Origin: Microbacterium horticulturae
GTDB lineage: Bacteria; Actinomycetota; Actinomycetes; Actinomycetales; Microbacteriaceae
Assembly: GCF_029094505.1 (NCBI RefSeq)
Contig: NZ_CP119108.1
Location: 2,232,001 to 2,296,000 of the forward strand
Direction: 5' to 3'
DNA length: 64,000 bases
A program made the translations under genes and the position numbers. Shown here piece by piece: positions 44,201 through 55,751 of the stretch. The notes beneath the pieces are model-generated. The model had not been told where the DNA came from. It did not search any database and saw nothing but the letters and a program-made list of their open reading frames with translations. The first letter of the stretch is position 1. Each line of letters starts with the position of its first letter.

Positions 44201-44623
44201 GGTGATCGCCACGCCGGGAAGCGCGTTGCCGACCTGCCAGAGCTCCTTCGCTTTGCGGTCTTTCGCCCGGGCGTCCTTGACGACGGCGTCGGACTTCTTC
44301 CGGGCCTCCGCCTTGGCAGCCTTCGCGTCGGCCTTCTGCGCGCTCGCGCTCTTGCCGGCGCTCTTGGCGTCATCGGCGGCCGCGGCCGCGCCCTGACCGC
44401 TCAGCTGCACGAACACCGACTGGCGTCCGGTCATGCGGTCCAGGCCCCCGGCGAGCTTCGACGCGGAGAGGACCCCGTGGGATGCCGTGGGGACGGCGTC
44501 TGGGTTCTGGTCATCCGACGCGGTGGCCGCACTGGCGCCCGCGGGCCACATCATCGCGCACGCGACGGCGGCAGCAGAGAGGGCGGCCAGCGACCGCCCT
44601 CTGGATCGGAACGTACTGGTCAT
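41243..44623 (-). CDS. Secreted S8 family (subtilisin-like) serine protease
   Basis: 1126 residues. A signal peptide (about 1-33) is followed by an inhibitor I9-like propeptide (about 65-165) carrying a Lys/Ala-rich insertion, then the subtilase domain with Asp198 (AIIDTGLDYTHADFG), His277 (AAHGTHVAG) and Ser625 (SGTSMATPH). A PA (protease-associated) domain of about 95 residues lies between the His and Ser (about 455-555). The long C-terminal part (about 690-1126) has beta-rich fibronectin/Ig-like sequence and ends in a Gly/His/Lys patch. An AAGGAG Shine-Dalgarno precedes ATG 44623. Inserted between rbfA and truB. Substrate unknown. Confidence 0.95.
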   Translation of the reverse strand: MTSTFRSRGRSLAALSAAAVACAMMWPAGASAATASDDQNPDAVPTASHGVLSASKLAGGLDRMTGRQSVFVQLSGQGAAAAADDAKSAGKSASAQKADAKAAKAEARKKSDAVVKDARAKDRKAKELWQVGNALPGVAITADVSAIKEIADRADVVKVTPLVPKHALNANATDLTNTIATWQKTGNTGEGVTVAIIDTGLDYTHADFGGEGTTAAWDAAHADNANADWYDTLTAAAKVKVGGGYDFSGDDYNADPDAEDYQPVAHPDPDPIGCAAHGTHVAGITAGYGENADGSTYTGDYDSLSADDVAKMKVLPGTAPEATVYPLKVFGCTGSTDVVIPALDRALDLKGDGSMVKADIVNLSLGADYATVDDPENDVVDALAAQGVLPVIAMGNNGDLTDTGGAPGNAVGALAVASTVDAYQQMDGLRVDAPADVAGIVTGQNSIAYDWSSAPVSGDVVALSSADADGCEPLSDADAATVNGKVAWLTWDSNDAARRCGSAARAVNVKNAGAIGAVFTGDVNPFTAGITGDAGIPVFQLTKGSTEKLAAALESGQLRVTFDGSLALTQADVDPSINDLISSFSSRGTHGSLGVVKPDVAAPGDTIMSAGIGTGDGAINMSGTSMATPHTAGIAALVKKAHPRWTVEQLKADIMNTAGHDVYTEPGQTGDVYGPARVGAGRIDARAAVDNTLLVYSKDTKGGVSASFGVVEAPATRSTVRKTITVTVQNTGRRSVSADLSYAAAVSQPGVSYTVSPHRVTVRAGHSERVRVTMTVRTAQLRNTIDPTMAVDQSGVARQFVADASGRLMVDVRGSSANALRLPVYGAAKPVSQTKAVDNNRGDTRALQIRGEGVSQGDGATAYDSLVSVATLGATSSRLPVCRGTQTENCTVNETARAGDLQYVGAGSSASGDGYADGWLWFTISTYADWATVGNSTIPYVDIDTTGDGKPDYEVYVQNLDATDVLLANLVDLNTGKVIDLEPVNFQFGDVNTNVFDTNVLSIPVWPAKIGVTDDATAFPITYTVGTNSYYTGNANGDIDDVGPISYDVVNPAIAVDAPLYLDEGGTTIPYTLAGASSGSTAKNSKGKGHGHGNGHGHGDKTTAQALVTHLHGASGHRAEVVKLKG

Positions 44624-44783
44624 GTAACGACACTCCTTCGTGCCAACAGCCCGGTCGCGCGACGGTGTGGTTCACCGCCGGCGACGCCCACCCGAACGGG
44701 GGACTTCCGGACACGGACGCGCATCACGCTATCGGTCGACGACGGCGCGCCGCCATACCGAATCGCCGTGGCGTCCGGACACG

Positions 44784-44813
44784 CCCGAAGATGAGCGAGT
44801 TGTAATCTTCGGG
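44784..44813. repeat. Inverted repeat downstream of rbfA
   Basis: CCCGAAGAT (44784-44792) and ATCTTCGGG (44805-44813) are exact complements with a 12-nt spacer, 22 bp past the rbfA stop. It could be the end of the rbfA transcript (no T-run) or a regulator site upstream of the protease gene. The remaining 170 bp before the protease gene show no ORF. Confidence 0.45.
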
Positions 44814-44835
44814 ATTCCGGCCCCGGGTGCCGGGG

Positions 44836-45270
44836 TCAGTCGGTTTCGTCGAGCTCGCGCGGCTTCACGTACGGATCGGCTTCGCCGGCGTACGCGGCGC
44901 CGGCGGCGAGCCCGGCCACGTGCTGGTCGCGCTCATGCGCCTCGCGCAGCAGATCTTCGATGTGGCCGGCGTTCTCGGGGATCGCGTCGGGAATGAACTC
45001 GAGAGTCGGCGTGAGACGGATCTGCAGCTGCCGCCCGACCTCGCTGCGCAGCATCCCGGTCGCCGCCTTCAAGGCGTCCGCCGTGTCCGTGCGCTCCTTC
45101 TCGTCGCCGAGCACGGTGTAGAACACCGAGGCGTGCTGCAGATCGCCGGTCACCTTGACGTCGGTGATCGTCACGAAGCCGAGGCGCGGGTCCCGCAGCC
45201 CCTTCTCCAGACGCTGGGCGATGAGAACGCGGATGCGGTCGGCCAGGCGTGCCTGTCGTTCCGAAGTCAT
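44836..45270 (-). CDS. rbfA: 30S ribosome-binding factor A
   Basis: 144 residues. The KH-like RbfA core is recognised from ERQARLADRIRVLIAQRLE, DPRLGFVTITDVKVTGDLQHA, and RLTPTLEFIPD. It helps late 30S maturation and cold adaptation. ATG 45270 is set by an AGGAGGAA Shine-Dalgarno. It is separated from infB by 48 bp containing a strong hairpin. The C-terminal ~30 residues are polar and probably disordered. Confidence 0.97.
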   Translation of the reverse strand: MTSERQARLADRIRVLIAQRLEKGLRDPRLGFVTITDVKVTGDLQHASVFYTVLGDEKERTDTADALKAATGMLRSEVGRQLQIRLTPTLEFIPDAIPENAGHIEDLLREAHERDQHVAGLAAGAAYAGEADPYVKPRELDETD

Positions 45271-45283
45271 GATTCCTCCTGTG

Positions 45284-45313
45284 CGTGGGGGACGCCCGCA
45301 GGCGTCCCCCACG
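45284..45313 (-). terminator. Intercistronic hairpin between infB and rbfA
   Basis: A perfect 13-bp stem (45284-45296 with 45301-45313) and a 4-nt loop fill the gap between the infB stop and the rbfA Shine-Dalgarno. There is no T-run, so it may attenuate or mark an RNA-processing/stability site rather than end transcription. Confidence 0.5.
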
Positions 45314-45318
45314 TCGCG

Positions 45319-48084
<2,766 letters not shown>

Positions 48085-48176
48085 AATTCTCCTGTCTGAG
48101 GTCTCCCCCGGACAGGGCAGACCGTTAGTCGCGGACGGGTCTCATTTCGAGCCGTTCACTTTGTTTCCATAGCCGT

Positions 48177-48428
48177 TCAGCCTTTTCGCTGCAGATGCTC
48201 TTCAATGGTCTGCGTGTCAAGCGCACCTGACACACGCAATGCGCGTACGAACGCCCGTCGCCGCAGTGCGGCCCGTAGGCATTCACCCGTGTCGTGAACC
48301 CAGGCGCCCCGCCCGGGCATCGACGCGCGTTCGTCGAGGACGAGGCGGGAATCGATGGCCACCACTCGAAGGAGGGCGGACCGGGAGGAACGCCGTCGGC
48401 ACCCGACGCACGTTCGTACGGGGTCCAT
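48177..48428 (-). CDS. ylxR: YlxR family nucleic acid-binding protein
   Basis: 83 residues with the YlxR (DUF448) signature RTCVGCRRR at the N-terminus and GRGAWVH in the middle. The fold binds RNA or nucleoid DNA and acts as a regulator in some Firmicutes. It is encoded between nusA (9 bp) and infB (92 bp), the normal location. Confidence 0.95.
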   Translation of the reverse strand: MDPVRTCVGCRRRSSRSALLRVVAIDSRLVLDERASMPGRGAWVHDTGECLRAALRRRAFVRALRVSGALDTQTIEEHLQRKG

Positions 48429-48437
48429 CTTACCCTG

Positions 48438-49427
48438 TCACGCGCCTTCGAGAATCGAGTCCGGCTGGATGTCGATCTTCGCACCGGTCAGTTTCGCTGC
48501 CAGCCGGGCATTCTGCCCCTCCTTGCCGATCGCCAGCGACAGCTGGTAGTCGGGCACGAGGGCGCGGACGGCCTTGGTCGTGGCATCCAGGATGAAACTC
48601 GACGTCACCTTCGCCGGCGACAGCGCGTTCGCGACGAACTTCGCCAGCTCGGGGTCGTAGTCGACGATGTCGATCTTCTCCCCGCCCAGTTCGTCGGTGA
48701 CCGCGCGCACCCGGCGTCCCAGTTCGCCGATGCAGGCGCCCTTCGCATTCACCGCCGGTTCATTGGCCTTCACCGCGATCTTCGTGCGGTGCCCGGCCTC
48801 ACGGGCGAGCGAGATGATCTCGACGACACCACTGGCGATCTCGGGGACCTCGAGCGCGAACAGCTTGCGGACAAGGCCCGGGTGCGTGCGCGAGACCGTG
48901 ATCGACGGACCCTTGGTGCCCTTCGACACGCTCGTCACGTACACGCGCAGGCGCGCACCGTGCGCGTAGTCCTCGCCCGGCACCTGCTCTTCGGGCGGCA
49001 GGATCGCCTCGACGGTACCGAGGTCGACGTGCACCATACGGGGGTTCGGCCCCTGCTGGACGACGCCCGCGACGATGTCGCCCTCCTTGCCACGGAACTC
49101 ACCGAGCACCGCGTCGTCGGCGATGTCGCGCAGCCGCTGGCTGATCACCTGCTTGGCGGCGAACGCCGCGATGCGTCCGAAGTCTTCGGGGGTGCTCTCT
49201 TCCTCGCCGATGACGGCGCCCTCGTCATTGAGCAAAGGCATGAACACCGCCACGTGACCGGTCTTGCGGTCAAGCTGCGCCCGCGCGCCGTCCGGCAGCG
49301 TGCCGGTGGCGGACGTGTGCTTGGCATAGGCGGTCAGGATCGCCTGTTCGATGATGTGCACGAGCTCATCGAAGGGGATCTCCTTCTCCCGCTCGACCGT
49401 TCGCAGCAGTCCCAGGTCGATATCCAT
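48438..49427 (-). CDS. nusA: Transcription termination/antitermination factor NusA
   Basis: 329 residues. An N-terminal RNA polymerase-binding domain (about 1-110) is followed by S1 (about 115-180), KH1 (about 185-260) and KH2 (about 265-329), recognised from DLGTVEAILPPEEQVPGE, ACIGELGRRVRAVTDELGGEKIDIV and SLAIGKEGQNARLAAKLTG. It modulates pausing and termination. A GGGAGG Shine-Dalgarno precedes ATG 49427. The usual upstream partner rimP is not next to it: a lipase gene lies there. Confidence 0.97.
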   Translation of the reverse strand: MDIDLGLLRTVEREKEIPFDELVHIIEQAILTAYAKHTSATGTLPDGARAQLDRKTGHVAVFMPLLNDEGAVIGEEESTPEDFGRIAAFAAKQVISQRLRDIADDAVLGEFRGKEGDIVAGVVQQGPNPRMVHVDLGTVEAILPPEEQVPGEDYAHGARLRVYVTSVSKGTKGPSITVSRTHPGLVRKLFALEVPEIASGVVEIISLAREAGHRTKIAVKANEPAVNAKGACIGELGRRVRAVTDELGGEKIDIVDYDPELAKFVANALSPAKVTSSFILDATTKAVRALVPDYQLSLAIGKEGQNARLAAKLTGAKIDIQPDSILEGA

Positions 49428-49524
49428 CGCGGCCTCCCTCTTCAGCTTTCGCAGGCGCGCACACGCGCCGGCATCCCTACAACGTTACCGGATGCCGCGT
49501 CCGCCCAATCTGTGAGGATGCCCG

Positions 49525-51357
49525 TCAGCCGCAGCGCGACGCGGGAGCGCCCCGGTGCGCGAACAGTCCGCCGGTCCAGTCCAGCAGCTTCGACAGCGCC
49601 TGCGAGGAGGGCTGGAGGATGTCCTGGTGGTGAGTGACCGGATACTCCACCCAATCGACGTCGTTGCCCGCCTCGCACAGGCGCTTCACATACGCCACCT
49701 GCTGACTGGTCGGGATGACCTCGTCGTCGGCCCCCCACTGGATCAGCAGCGGCGTCGTCCAGGTGCCCATGGCGGTGTTCTGCCCCAGGCGCCGGCCGAG
49801 GTTGCCGGCGGTCAGATCTCCGATGTACAACGTCTGATGCTCGGAGATGCCCAGGGCCGCCAGCACCGACACCATCAGCGCCGGTTCGCTGGGACACCGC
49901 TGCGCGAGCTCGCGGACGATGGCGCGCGTGCCCGGTGAGACGTAGTCGGCCAAGCGCACATCGGGGTACGTCTCGGAGTACGGAACCAGCACCCAGGCGG
50001 TGAGCACGGTCAGCTCGGGGCTCGCGAACCCGGCGGTCAGGTCGCGGGCCAGAGCGAGCGGGTCGCCCGCCGGCGCGAGTGCCGCCGTCCCGAGCACGTT
50101 GAGGTCAGGGGTGTACTTCTTCGCGACGCGGCTCGCCCACAGTGCGGCGTGACCGCCCTGGGAATGGCCCCAGACGACGACGTCATCGGAGGCCCAGACA
50201 TGCGGCAGCTTCTCGGCGGCCACGACCGCATCGAGCGCCGATCGCGCCTCACCCTGGCCGATGAGGTAGGGGAAGACACCCGGCGTGCCCTGCCCGGCGT
50301 AGTCGGGCGCGACGACCATCCAGCCGTGCGCGATAGCGGTGTCCAGCCCCGGGATCGCCCATTTGGTGGCGGCACTGTCGGTGAGGCTCGGCGCGCAGCC
50401 GCGCGCGACGCCGGTGGTGCCGTGATTCCAGAGGACGACCGGGTGCGGCGTGAGCTGGATCTCCTCCTCGGGGACGATGACCAGTGCGCTGGCGGCGAGC
50501 GGCTGCCCATGTGCGTCGGTGGTCGAGTAGAGGATGCGCGTCACCGTCGCCCCGGGCGGGATAGTGCCTCCGTACGCCGACGTGCGGATCAGCTCGCCAT
50601 GTCCCGACGGCAGCGTGGCAGGCGGGTCGTAGAACGCGTCGACCACGGGTGCGCCGTCCTCGAGCCAGCCGTTGAGGAACCAGCCACCCGCCGTTGTCAG
50701 CACGAGCAGCAGTGACAGCGCGTAGCGACCGGCATCGACCGCGCGCGGATGCGGACGCCGGGCCGGCAGCGGCCGTCCGCCGCGGTCGGGCCGGCTGCGC
50801 AGCAGCACGATGCCGCGCACGAGCAGGGTCGCCCCGAACACCAGGGTGCGCACGCCGAACACCACCGCGACCACCAGGACCGTGACATCCGGCCAGGTCA
50901 ACGACAGGATGCCGAACACCACCTGCGCGCCGCCCCACACCGCCGAGAGCACGCGCTGGCTGGCCCGCAGCGGCTCCCCCGAAGTGGTCGGGATCAGGGC
51001 GTCGCCCACTGCGGCGACGCCGCTGACCAGCAGCAGGATCGCCAGCACCGTCGGCAGCACGTTCAGGCTCGAACCGAGCCAGACGAGCACGAGGATCCCC
51101 GCGACGATCCACACGATCGCGAAGATGCGCGTCCACCACGCCGGTGACCGGTGCCGGGAGACGAGCTCGACCACCCCGGAGATGACCGCGCTGGCGCCGA
51201 CGTACACGCCGAGCAGGACGAGCGAGGTGAGCGGCCGGGTGATGATCAGCACGCCGAGGATCGTCACCACCGCGCCGACGACGATCAAGGCGCGCGGCGG
51301 CGCCTGTGAGACGAGGCCGGGCAGGGCGCTCCACCGCCGAGTACCGCGATCCGTCAT
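49525..51357 (-). CDS. Membrane-anchored secretory lipase-family hydrolase with DUF308-like domain
   Basis: 610 residues. The first ~230 contain about seven hydrophobic segments with the look of HdeD/DUF308 proteins (VGAVVTILGVLIITRPLTSL, and similar repeats near 76 and 136). The rest is an alpha/beta hydrolase of the secretory lipase (LIP) type: NHGTTGVARGCAPS, nucleophile Ser399 in GHSQGGHAAL, an Asp near 544 (WGADDEVIP) and His576/His577 (THHQDIL). The hydrolase should face outward after the last helix. Esterase or lipase activity is inferred. Leaderless -10 box upstream of ATG 51357. Confidence 0.88.
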   Translation of the reverse strand: MTDRGTRRWSALPGLVSQAPPRALIVVGAVVTILGVLIITRPLTSLVLLGVYVGASAVISGVVELVSRHRSPAWWTRIFAIVWIVAGILVLVWLGSSLNVLPTVLAILLLVSGVAAVGDALIPTTSGEPLRASQRVLSAVWGGAQVVFGILSLTWPDVTVLVVAVVFGVRTLVFGATLLVRGIVLLRSRPDRGGRPLPARRPHPRAVDAGRYALSLLLVLTTAGGWFLNGWLEDGAPVVDAFYDPPATLPSGHGELIRTSAYGGTIPPGATVTRILYSTTDAHGQPLAASALVIVPEEEIQLTPHPVVLWNHGTTGVARGCAPSLTDSAATKWAIPGLDTAIAHGWMVVAPDYAGQGTPGVFPYLIGQGEARSALDAVVAAEKLPHVWASDDVVVWGHSQGGHAALWASRVAKKYTPDLNVLGTAALAPAGDPLALARDLTAGFASPELTVLTAWVLVPYSETYPDVRLADYVSPGTRAIVRELAQRCPSEPALMVSVLAALGISEHQTLYIGDLTAGNLGRRLGQNTAMGTWTTPLLIQWGADDEVIPTSQQVAYVKRLCEAGNDVDWVEYPVTHHQDILQPSSQALSKLLDWTGGLFAHRGAPASRCG

Positions 51358-51369
51358 CGTGCCATGATA
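51358..51369 (-). promoter_or_regulatory. Leaderless -10 box of the lipase-family gene
   Basis: TATCAT (complement of 51364-51369), then 6 nt, then ATG 51357. Confidence 0.5.
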
Positions 51370-51406
51370 GGTCGGCCCGGCCGAGGCACCGCCGACGGGG
51401 CCGTCC

Positions 51407-52465
51407 TCAGTCGTCGACGTCGTCGCCGTCCTCGACCCAGTCGTTCACCGCCCCGATGAGCCGGTAAAGATCGCCGACCTCGAACGCGTTGTAGTGCATC
51501 ACGAGACGCGGCAACTCGAGCCGATCGCCGTCGTGCTGCTCGTCGCGCAGGGGCCCGGTGCGCTCGATCTCACCCTGCGTGAGCAGGGGTGCGAAGCGCT
51601 CGTTGAGCTCGGCCAGCTGCGCGTCGGTCGGCGCCGTGCGGATGCGCAGCACGAGGCGCTCGCGCACCCACCGCAACGAGTCGTAGTTGCGCCAGAAGCC
51701 GAGGATATGGGCGATGGCCGCAGGCACGGAGTCGGTCACCAGCACGCGGTCGAAGTCGTCGGCGTTGATGACGCCGGCCGGCACGAGGTGCTGGTCGACG
51801 AACCGGCGCAGCCCGCCCCAGAACGTGCCGCCCGGCTCGTCGAGCAGCACCATCGGCATCGGCTCGGCCTTGCCGGTCTGCTGGAGCGTGAGCAGCTCGA
51901 ACATCTCGTCCATCGTGCCGAAGCCGCCGGGCAGGCAGATGAAACCGTGCGACTCCTTCATGAGCATGAGCTTGCGCGTGAAGAAGTACTTCATCGAGAC
52001 GACGTTCTCGCTGTCGGCCAGCAGCGCGTTGGGCTTCTCCTCGAACGGCAGCCGGATCGACACGCCGATCGATCGGTCGGTTCCGGCGCCCTCGGCCCCC
52101 GCCTGCATGATGCCCGGACCGGCTCCGGTGACGACCATCCATCCGTGCTCGGAGAGGATGTGCGCGGCCCGGCGCGCCTGCCGGTACAGCGGATCGTCGG
52201 GCTTGGTGCGGGCCGAGCCGAACACCGTCACCTTGGAGACTGCCCGGTAGGGCGCGAACAGCGAGAACGCCGAGCGCATCTCGGTGAGTGCCGCCGAGGT
52301 GATCTTCAGATCGAGCCGATCGGTGTCGTCCATGCCGAGACCGACACCGGTGGCCAGGATCCGGGCGACCAGGTCTTCGTGCTCATCGATGCCCGCGGCA
52401 TCCAGCGCCCGCCTCAGTGCTTCGGTGACCTCGCTCGGCAGCATGTTCGGGGAAGAATCAGCCAT
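51407..52465 (-). CDS. TIGR00730 family Rossmann-fold protein (LOG-like)
   Basis: 352 residues. The core (about 75-265) has FGSARTKPDDPLYRQARR, VVTGAGPGIMQAGAEGA and the PGGFGTMDEMFE motif that defines LOG-type nucleotide 5'-monophosphate phosphoribohydrolases, best known in cytokinin activation. A longer relative than the ~200-residue plant-type LOG: an N-terminal helix region and a C-terminal ~85-residue extension are present. A physiological substrate in this organism is not known. ATG 52465 is chosen from family length and an AAGGTGGAGG stretch. Confidence 0.88.
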   Translation of the reverse strand: MADSSPNMLPSEVTEALRRALDAAGIDEHEDLVARILATGVGLGMDDTDRLDLKITSAALTEMRSAFSLFAPYRAVSKVTVFGSARTKPDDPLYRQARRAAHILSEHGWMVVTGAGPGIMQAGAEGAGTDRSIGVSIRLPFEEKPNALLADSENVVSMKYFFTRKLMLMKESHGFICLPGGFGTMDEMFELLTLQQTGKAEPMPMVLLDEPGGTFWGGLRRFVDQHLVPAGVINADDFDRVLVTDSVPAAIAHILGFWRNYDSLRWVRERLVLRIRTAPTDAQLAELNERFAPLLTQGEIERTGPLRDEQHDGDRLELPRLVMHYNAFEVGDLYRLIGAVNDWVEDGDDVDD

Positions 52466-52493
52466 GCCTCCACCTTCGCATGCGCCGAAGGCG

Positions 52494-54254
52494 TCAGCGC
52501 TCCTCGACGAGCCGCGCGACTGCGTCGGCGGCCGGCAGCGTCTCACGTTCGCCGGTGCGCCGGTTCCACAGCTCGACTTCGCCTGCCGCCGCGCCGCGAC
52601 CTGCCACGAGCACGCGCGGCACGCCGATGAGCTCGGCGTCACCGAACTTCACCCCGGGCGAGGTCTTCGGACGATCGTCGTACAGCACGTCGAACCCGGC
52701 ACCCTCGAGCTCGGCCGAGAGCTTCTCGGCCAGATCGAACGCCGCGCTGTCTTTGCCGGTGGCCACCACATGCACGTCGAACGGCGCGACCGACGCGGGC
52801 CAGATGAGCCCGCGGTCGTCGTTGTTCAGCTCGGCGATGATCGCGAGGATGCGGGTCACGCCGATGCCGTACGAGCCCATCGTGACGGTGACCTGCTTGC
52901 CGTTCTCATCGAGCACCTTCAGTCCCAGCGCCTCGGCGTACTTGCGCCCGAGCTGGAAGACGTGGCCGATCTCCATGCCGCGCGCCAGATGCACGGGACC
53001 GGAGCCGTCGGGGGCCGGGTCGCCGCCGCGCACGCTGGCGACCTCGACGAATCCGTCGCCGACGAAATCGCGGCCCGCCACGAGCGAGTGCACGTGCTTC
53101 TGGTCGATGTTGGCACCCGTGATCCAGCGCGTGCCGTCGACGACGCGAGGATCGAGCAGGTACCGGATGCCGGTGGCCGACTCCTCGCCGAGGACGGGCC
53201 CGGTCGGGGACCAGGGTCCGATGTAGCCCTTGACCAGGCCGGGGTGCTTCGCGAAGTCCTCGGGCGTGGCCGCCTCGACCTCCGCCGGCGCGAACGCCAC
53301 CTCGGCGCGCTTGTCGTCGACGTCGCGGTCGCCGGGGATGCCCACGACCACGAGCTCGCGGGTCCCGTCCAGGTGGGTGAGCGCGAGCACGACGTTCTTC
53401 AGCGTGTCGGCGGCGGTGTAGTCGCCGTCGAGCACCGCGTTGCTGTGCGCGACGAGCGTGTCGATGGTGGGCGTGTTCGGCGAGTCGAAGATCTCGGCCG
53501 CCGGTGCGTCGTCGAACGGCACGGCGTCGGGCACGACGGTCGTGAACGCCTCGACGTTGGCGGCGTAGCCGCCGTCCGAGCGCACGAAGGTGTCTTCGCC
53601 GACCGCCGTGGGGTGCAGGAACTCCTCGCTGCGCGAGCCGCCCATGGCCCCGGCATCCGCCTTCACGATCACGTACTCCAGGCCGAGGCGCTGGAAGATG
53701 CGCTCGTACGCATCGCGCTGCGCGAAGTACGAGGAGTCGAGCCCCTCGTCGGTGTAGTCGAACGAGTACGCGTCTTTCATCGTGAACTCGCGGCCGCGCA
53801 GCAGGCCCGCACGCGGACGGGCCTCGTCACGGTACTTGTCCTGGATCTGGTAGATCGTCAGCGGCAGGTCCTTGTACGACGAGTACAGGTCCTTCACCAG
53901 CAGCGTGAAAGCCTCTTCGTGCGTGGGCGCGAGCAGATAGTCGCCGCCCTTGCGGTCGTGCAGGCGGAACAGCAGGTCGCCGTACTCGTTCCACCGGCCG
54001 GTGGCCTCGTACGGGTCGCGGGGCATGAGCGCCGGAAAGTGCACCTCTTGGGCACCGGCGGCTTCCATCTCCTCGCGGACGATCCGTTCGATCTTCGCCT
54101 TCACGCGCAGGCCGAGCGGCAGCCACGCGAACACGCCGGCCGCCTGCCGCCGGATGTAACCGGCGCGCACGAGCAGCTTGTGACTGGCGACCTCCGCCTC
54201 GGCGGGGTCTTCCCTCAGTGTGCGGACGAAGAACTTCGAGAGACGGGTGACCAC
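52494..54254 (-). CDS. proS: Prolyl-tRNA synthetase
   Basis: 586 residues, bacterial class II Pro[21 protein letters not shown] begins the N-terminus; motif 2 lies in the [18 protein letters not shown] region; an insertion (INS/editing-like) domain occupies about 225-390; motif 3 is [18 protein letters not shown]; an anticodon-binding domain ends the protein. GTG 54254 is favoured by the family N-terminus (MVTRLS) and a -10 box 8 nt away; ATG 54260 adds two residues. Confidence 0.96.
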   Translation of the reverse strand: MVTRLSKFFVRTLREDPAEAEVASHKLLVRAGYIRRQAAGVFAWLPLGLRVKAKIERIVREEMEAAGAQEVHFPALMPRDPYEATGRWNEYGDLLFRLHDRKGGDYLLAPTHEEAFTLLVKDLYSSYKDLPLTIYQIQDKYRDEARPRAGLLRGREFTMKDAYSFDYTDEGLDSSYFAQRDAYERIFQRLGLEYVIVKADAGAMGGSRSEEFLHPTAVGEDTFVRSDGGYAANVEAFTTVVPDAVPFDDAPAAEIFDSPNTPTIDTLVAHSNAVLDGDYTAADTLKNVVLALTHLDGTRELVVVGIPGDRDVDDKRAEVAFAPAEVEAATPEDFAKHPGLVKGYIGPWSPTGPVLGEESATGIRYLLDPRVVDGTRWITGANIDQKHVHSLVAGRDFVGDGFVEVASVRGGDPAPDGSGPVHLARGMEIGHVFQLGRKYAEALGLKVLDENGKQVTVTMGSYGIGVTRILAIIAELNNDDRGLIWPASVAPFDVHVVATGKDSAAFDLAEKLSAELEGAGFDVLYDDRPKTSPGVKFGDAELIGVPRVLVAGRGAAAGEVELWNRRTGERETLPAADAVARLVEER

Positions 54255-54268
54255 GATCATCCAGTCTA
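54255..54268 (-). promoter_or_regulatory. -10 box of proS
   Basis: TAGACT (complement of 54263-54268), then 8 nt (GGATGATC, which may also serve as a weak Shine-Dalgarno), then GTG 54254. Confidence 0.45.
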
Positions 54269-54302
54269 GAGGGGTGGATGCCGCGGTTCCGGGCGCGCCC
54301 CG

Positions 54303-54314
54303 TACACTGACCAC
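54303..54314 (+). promoter_or_regulatory. Leaderless -10 box of the RNB nuclease gene
   Basis: TACACT at 54303-54308, then 6 nt, then GTG 54315. It is divergent from the proS promoter, 34 bp apart. Confidence 0.5.
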
Positions 54315-55751
54315 GTGCCCGGTCGTCACCCCCATCTGGTGTCCGCCGCGGCCGGGGACGCCCTGGCCGCTTCGCTGAAGGCGCTGCGCGCCGAACTCGA
54401 ACTGCCCGACGGCTTCGCGCCGGAGGTCCTGACCGAAGCCGATGCGGCCGCCCGCGACGTGCGCGCCGAACCGGGGCCGGAGCTGCCCGACCTGCGCGAG
54501 ATCGAGTTCCTCACGATCGACCCCGAGGGGTCCCGCGATCTCGACCAGGCGCTGCACCTGCAGCGGACGGCGACCGGCGGCATCCTGCACTACGCCATCG
54601 CCGATGTGCCCGCGTTCGTGCGCCCGACCGGCGCGATCGACGCCGAGGCGCGCGAGCGCGGCGAGACGCTGTACGCGGTGGACGGGCGCATCCCGCTGCA
54701 CCCGCCGGTGCTCAGCGAGGGCGCGGCATCGCTGCTGGAGGGGCAGGACCGTCTCGCCTTCGTGTGGCGGTTCGAGCTCGACGAGCGCGCCGAACCGGTC
54801 GCGACCTCGCTGCGGCGAGCCGTGATCCGTTCCCGGCGGCAGTGGACGTACACCCAGGCGCAGCGCGCTATCGATGACGGATCAGGTCCCGAGTCTCTGA
54901 AGAACCTGCCGTGGTTCGGGCAGCAGCGTTCGCAGCGCGAGAGCGAACGCGGAGGCGCGAGCCTTAACGCACCCGAGATCGAGGTCACGCCCGTCGACGG
55001 CACATACCGGCTGGAGCGGCGCCGCACCCTGCCGGTCGAGGATTCGAACGCGCACGTCTCGCTGCTGACCGGCATGGCGGCCGCGCGCATCATGCTCGAC
55101 GGCGGTGTCGGCATCCTGCGCACGATGCCGTCCGCCGACCCCGACGACGTCGCGGCCTTCCGGGCGCAGACCGTCGCACTGGGACTGCCGTGGCCCGAAG
55201 ACGTCACCTACGGCGAGTACCTGCGCGGCCTGCACGGCGACGACGCGGCGACGCTGGCGGTGCAGGACGCCGCGGCGAGCCTGTTCCGTGGCGCCGGATA
55301 CACCGCGTTCGACGGGCAGCTGCCCGACGACACCCTGCAGTCGGCCATCGCCGCCCCGTACGCGCACACCACCGCTCCCCTGCGCCGGCTCGTCGACCGG
55401 TGGTCGCTCGTCGTGTGCGACGCGCTGGCGAACGGCCGCGAGGTTCCGACCTGGGCACGCGAGAGCCTGCACGAGCTGCCCAAGCTCATGGGCCGGGCCG
55501 GTCAGCGCGCCGCGCGTCTCGACAACGCGACCGTCGATCGGGTCGAGGCGGCCGTGCTCACCGGGTACGAGAACAAGGTGTTCACCGGCGTGGTGCTCGG
55601 CCACCGCGGCGACGGCGCACGCGTGCAGCTGACCGGTCCGCTGGTCTCGGTGAACGTGCCGGGGCTGGATGCCGCAGCCGGCGCCACCGTGCAGCTGCGC
55701 CTCACGCGCTCCGACATCGCGAACGGCCAGATCGATCTGGTGCCGGCGTGA
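54315..55751 (+). CDS. RNB-domain exoribonuclease (RNase II/R-like)
   Basis: 478 residues, mainly an RNB domain without the N-terminal cold-shock domains of RNase II/R. The metal-site region reads [13 protein letters not shown]: the first three acids align with RNase II Asp201, Asp207 and Asp209, but the fourth position (Asp210) is Gln, as I believe is usual in actinobacterial members. The RNB core ([45 protein letters not shown]) is intact and a short OB-like tail follows. It should degrade single-stranded RNA 3'-5'. Its stop overlaps the next gene as GTGA. Confidence 0.9.
   Translation: MPGRHPHLVSAAAGDALAASLKALRAELELPDGFAPEVLTEADAAARDVRAEPGPELPDLREIEFLTIDPEGSRDLDQALHLQRTATGGILHYAIADVPAFVRPTGAIDAEARERGETLYAVDGRIPLHPPVLSEGAASLLEGQDRLAFVWRFELDERAEPVATSLRRAVIRSRRQWTYTQAQRAIDDGSGPESLKNLPWFGQQRSQRESERGGASLNAPEIEVTPVDGTYRLERRRTLPVEDSNAHVSLLTGMAAARIMLDGGVGILRTMPSADPDDVAAFRAQTVALGLPWPEDVTYGEYLRGLHGDDAATLAVQDAAASLFRGAGYTAFDGQLPDDTLQSAIAAPYAHTTAPLRRLVDRWSLVVCDALANGREVPTWARESLHELPKLMGRAGQRAARLDNATVDRVEAAVLTGYENKVFTGVVLGHRGDGARVQLTGPLVSVNVPGLDAAAGATVQLRLTRSDIANGQIDLVPA

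Noticed and set aside
41273..44794. 1173-residue plus-strand open frame opposite the subtilase gene
   Set aside because: Arg/Val/Gly/Asp-biased antisense shadow; the protease on the minus strand has an intact signal peptide and triad.
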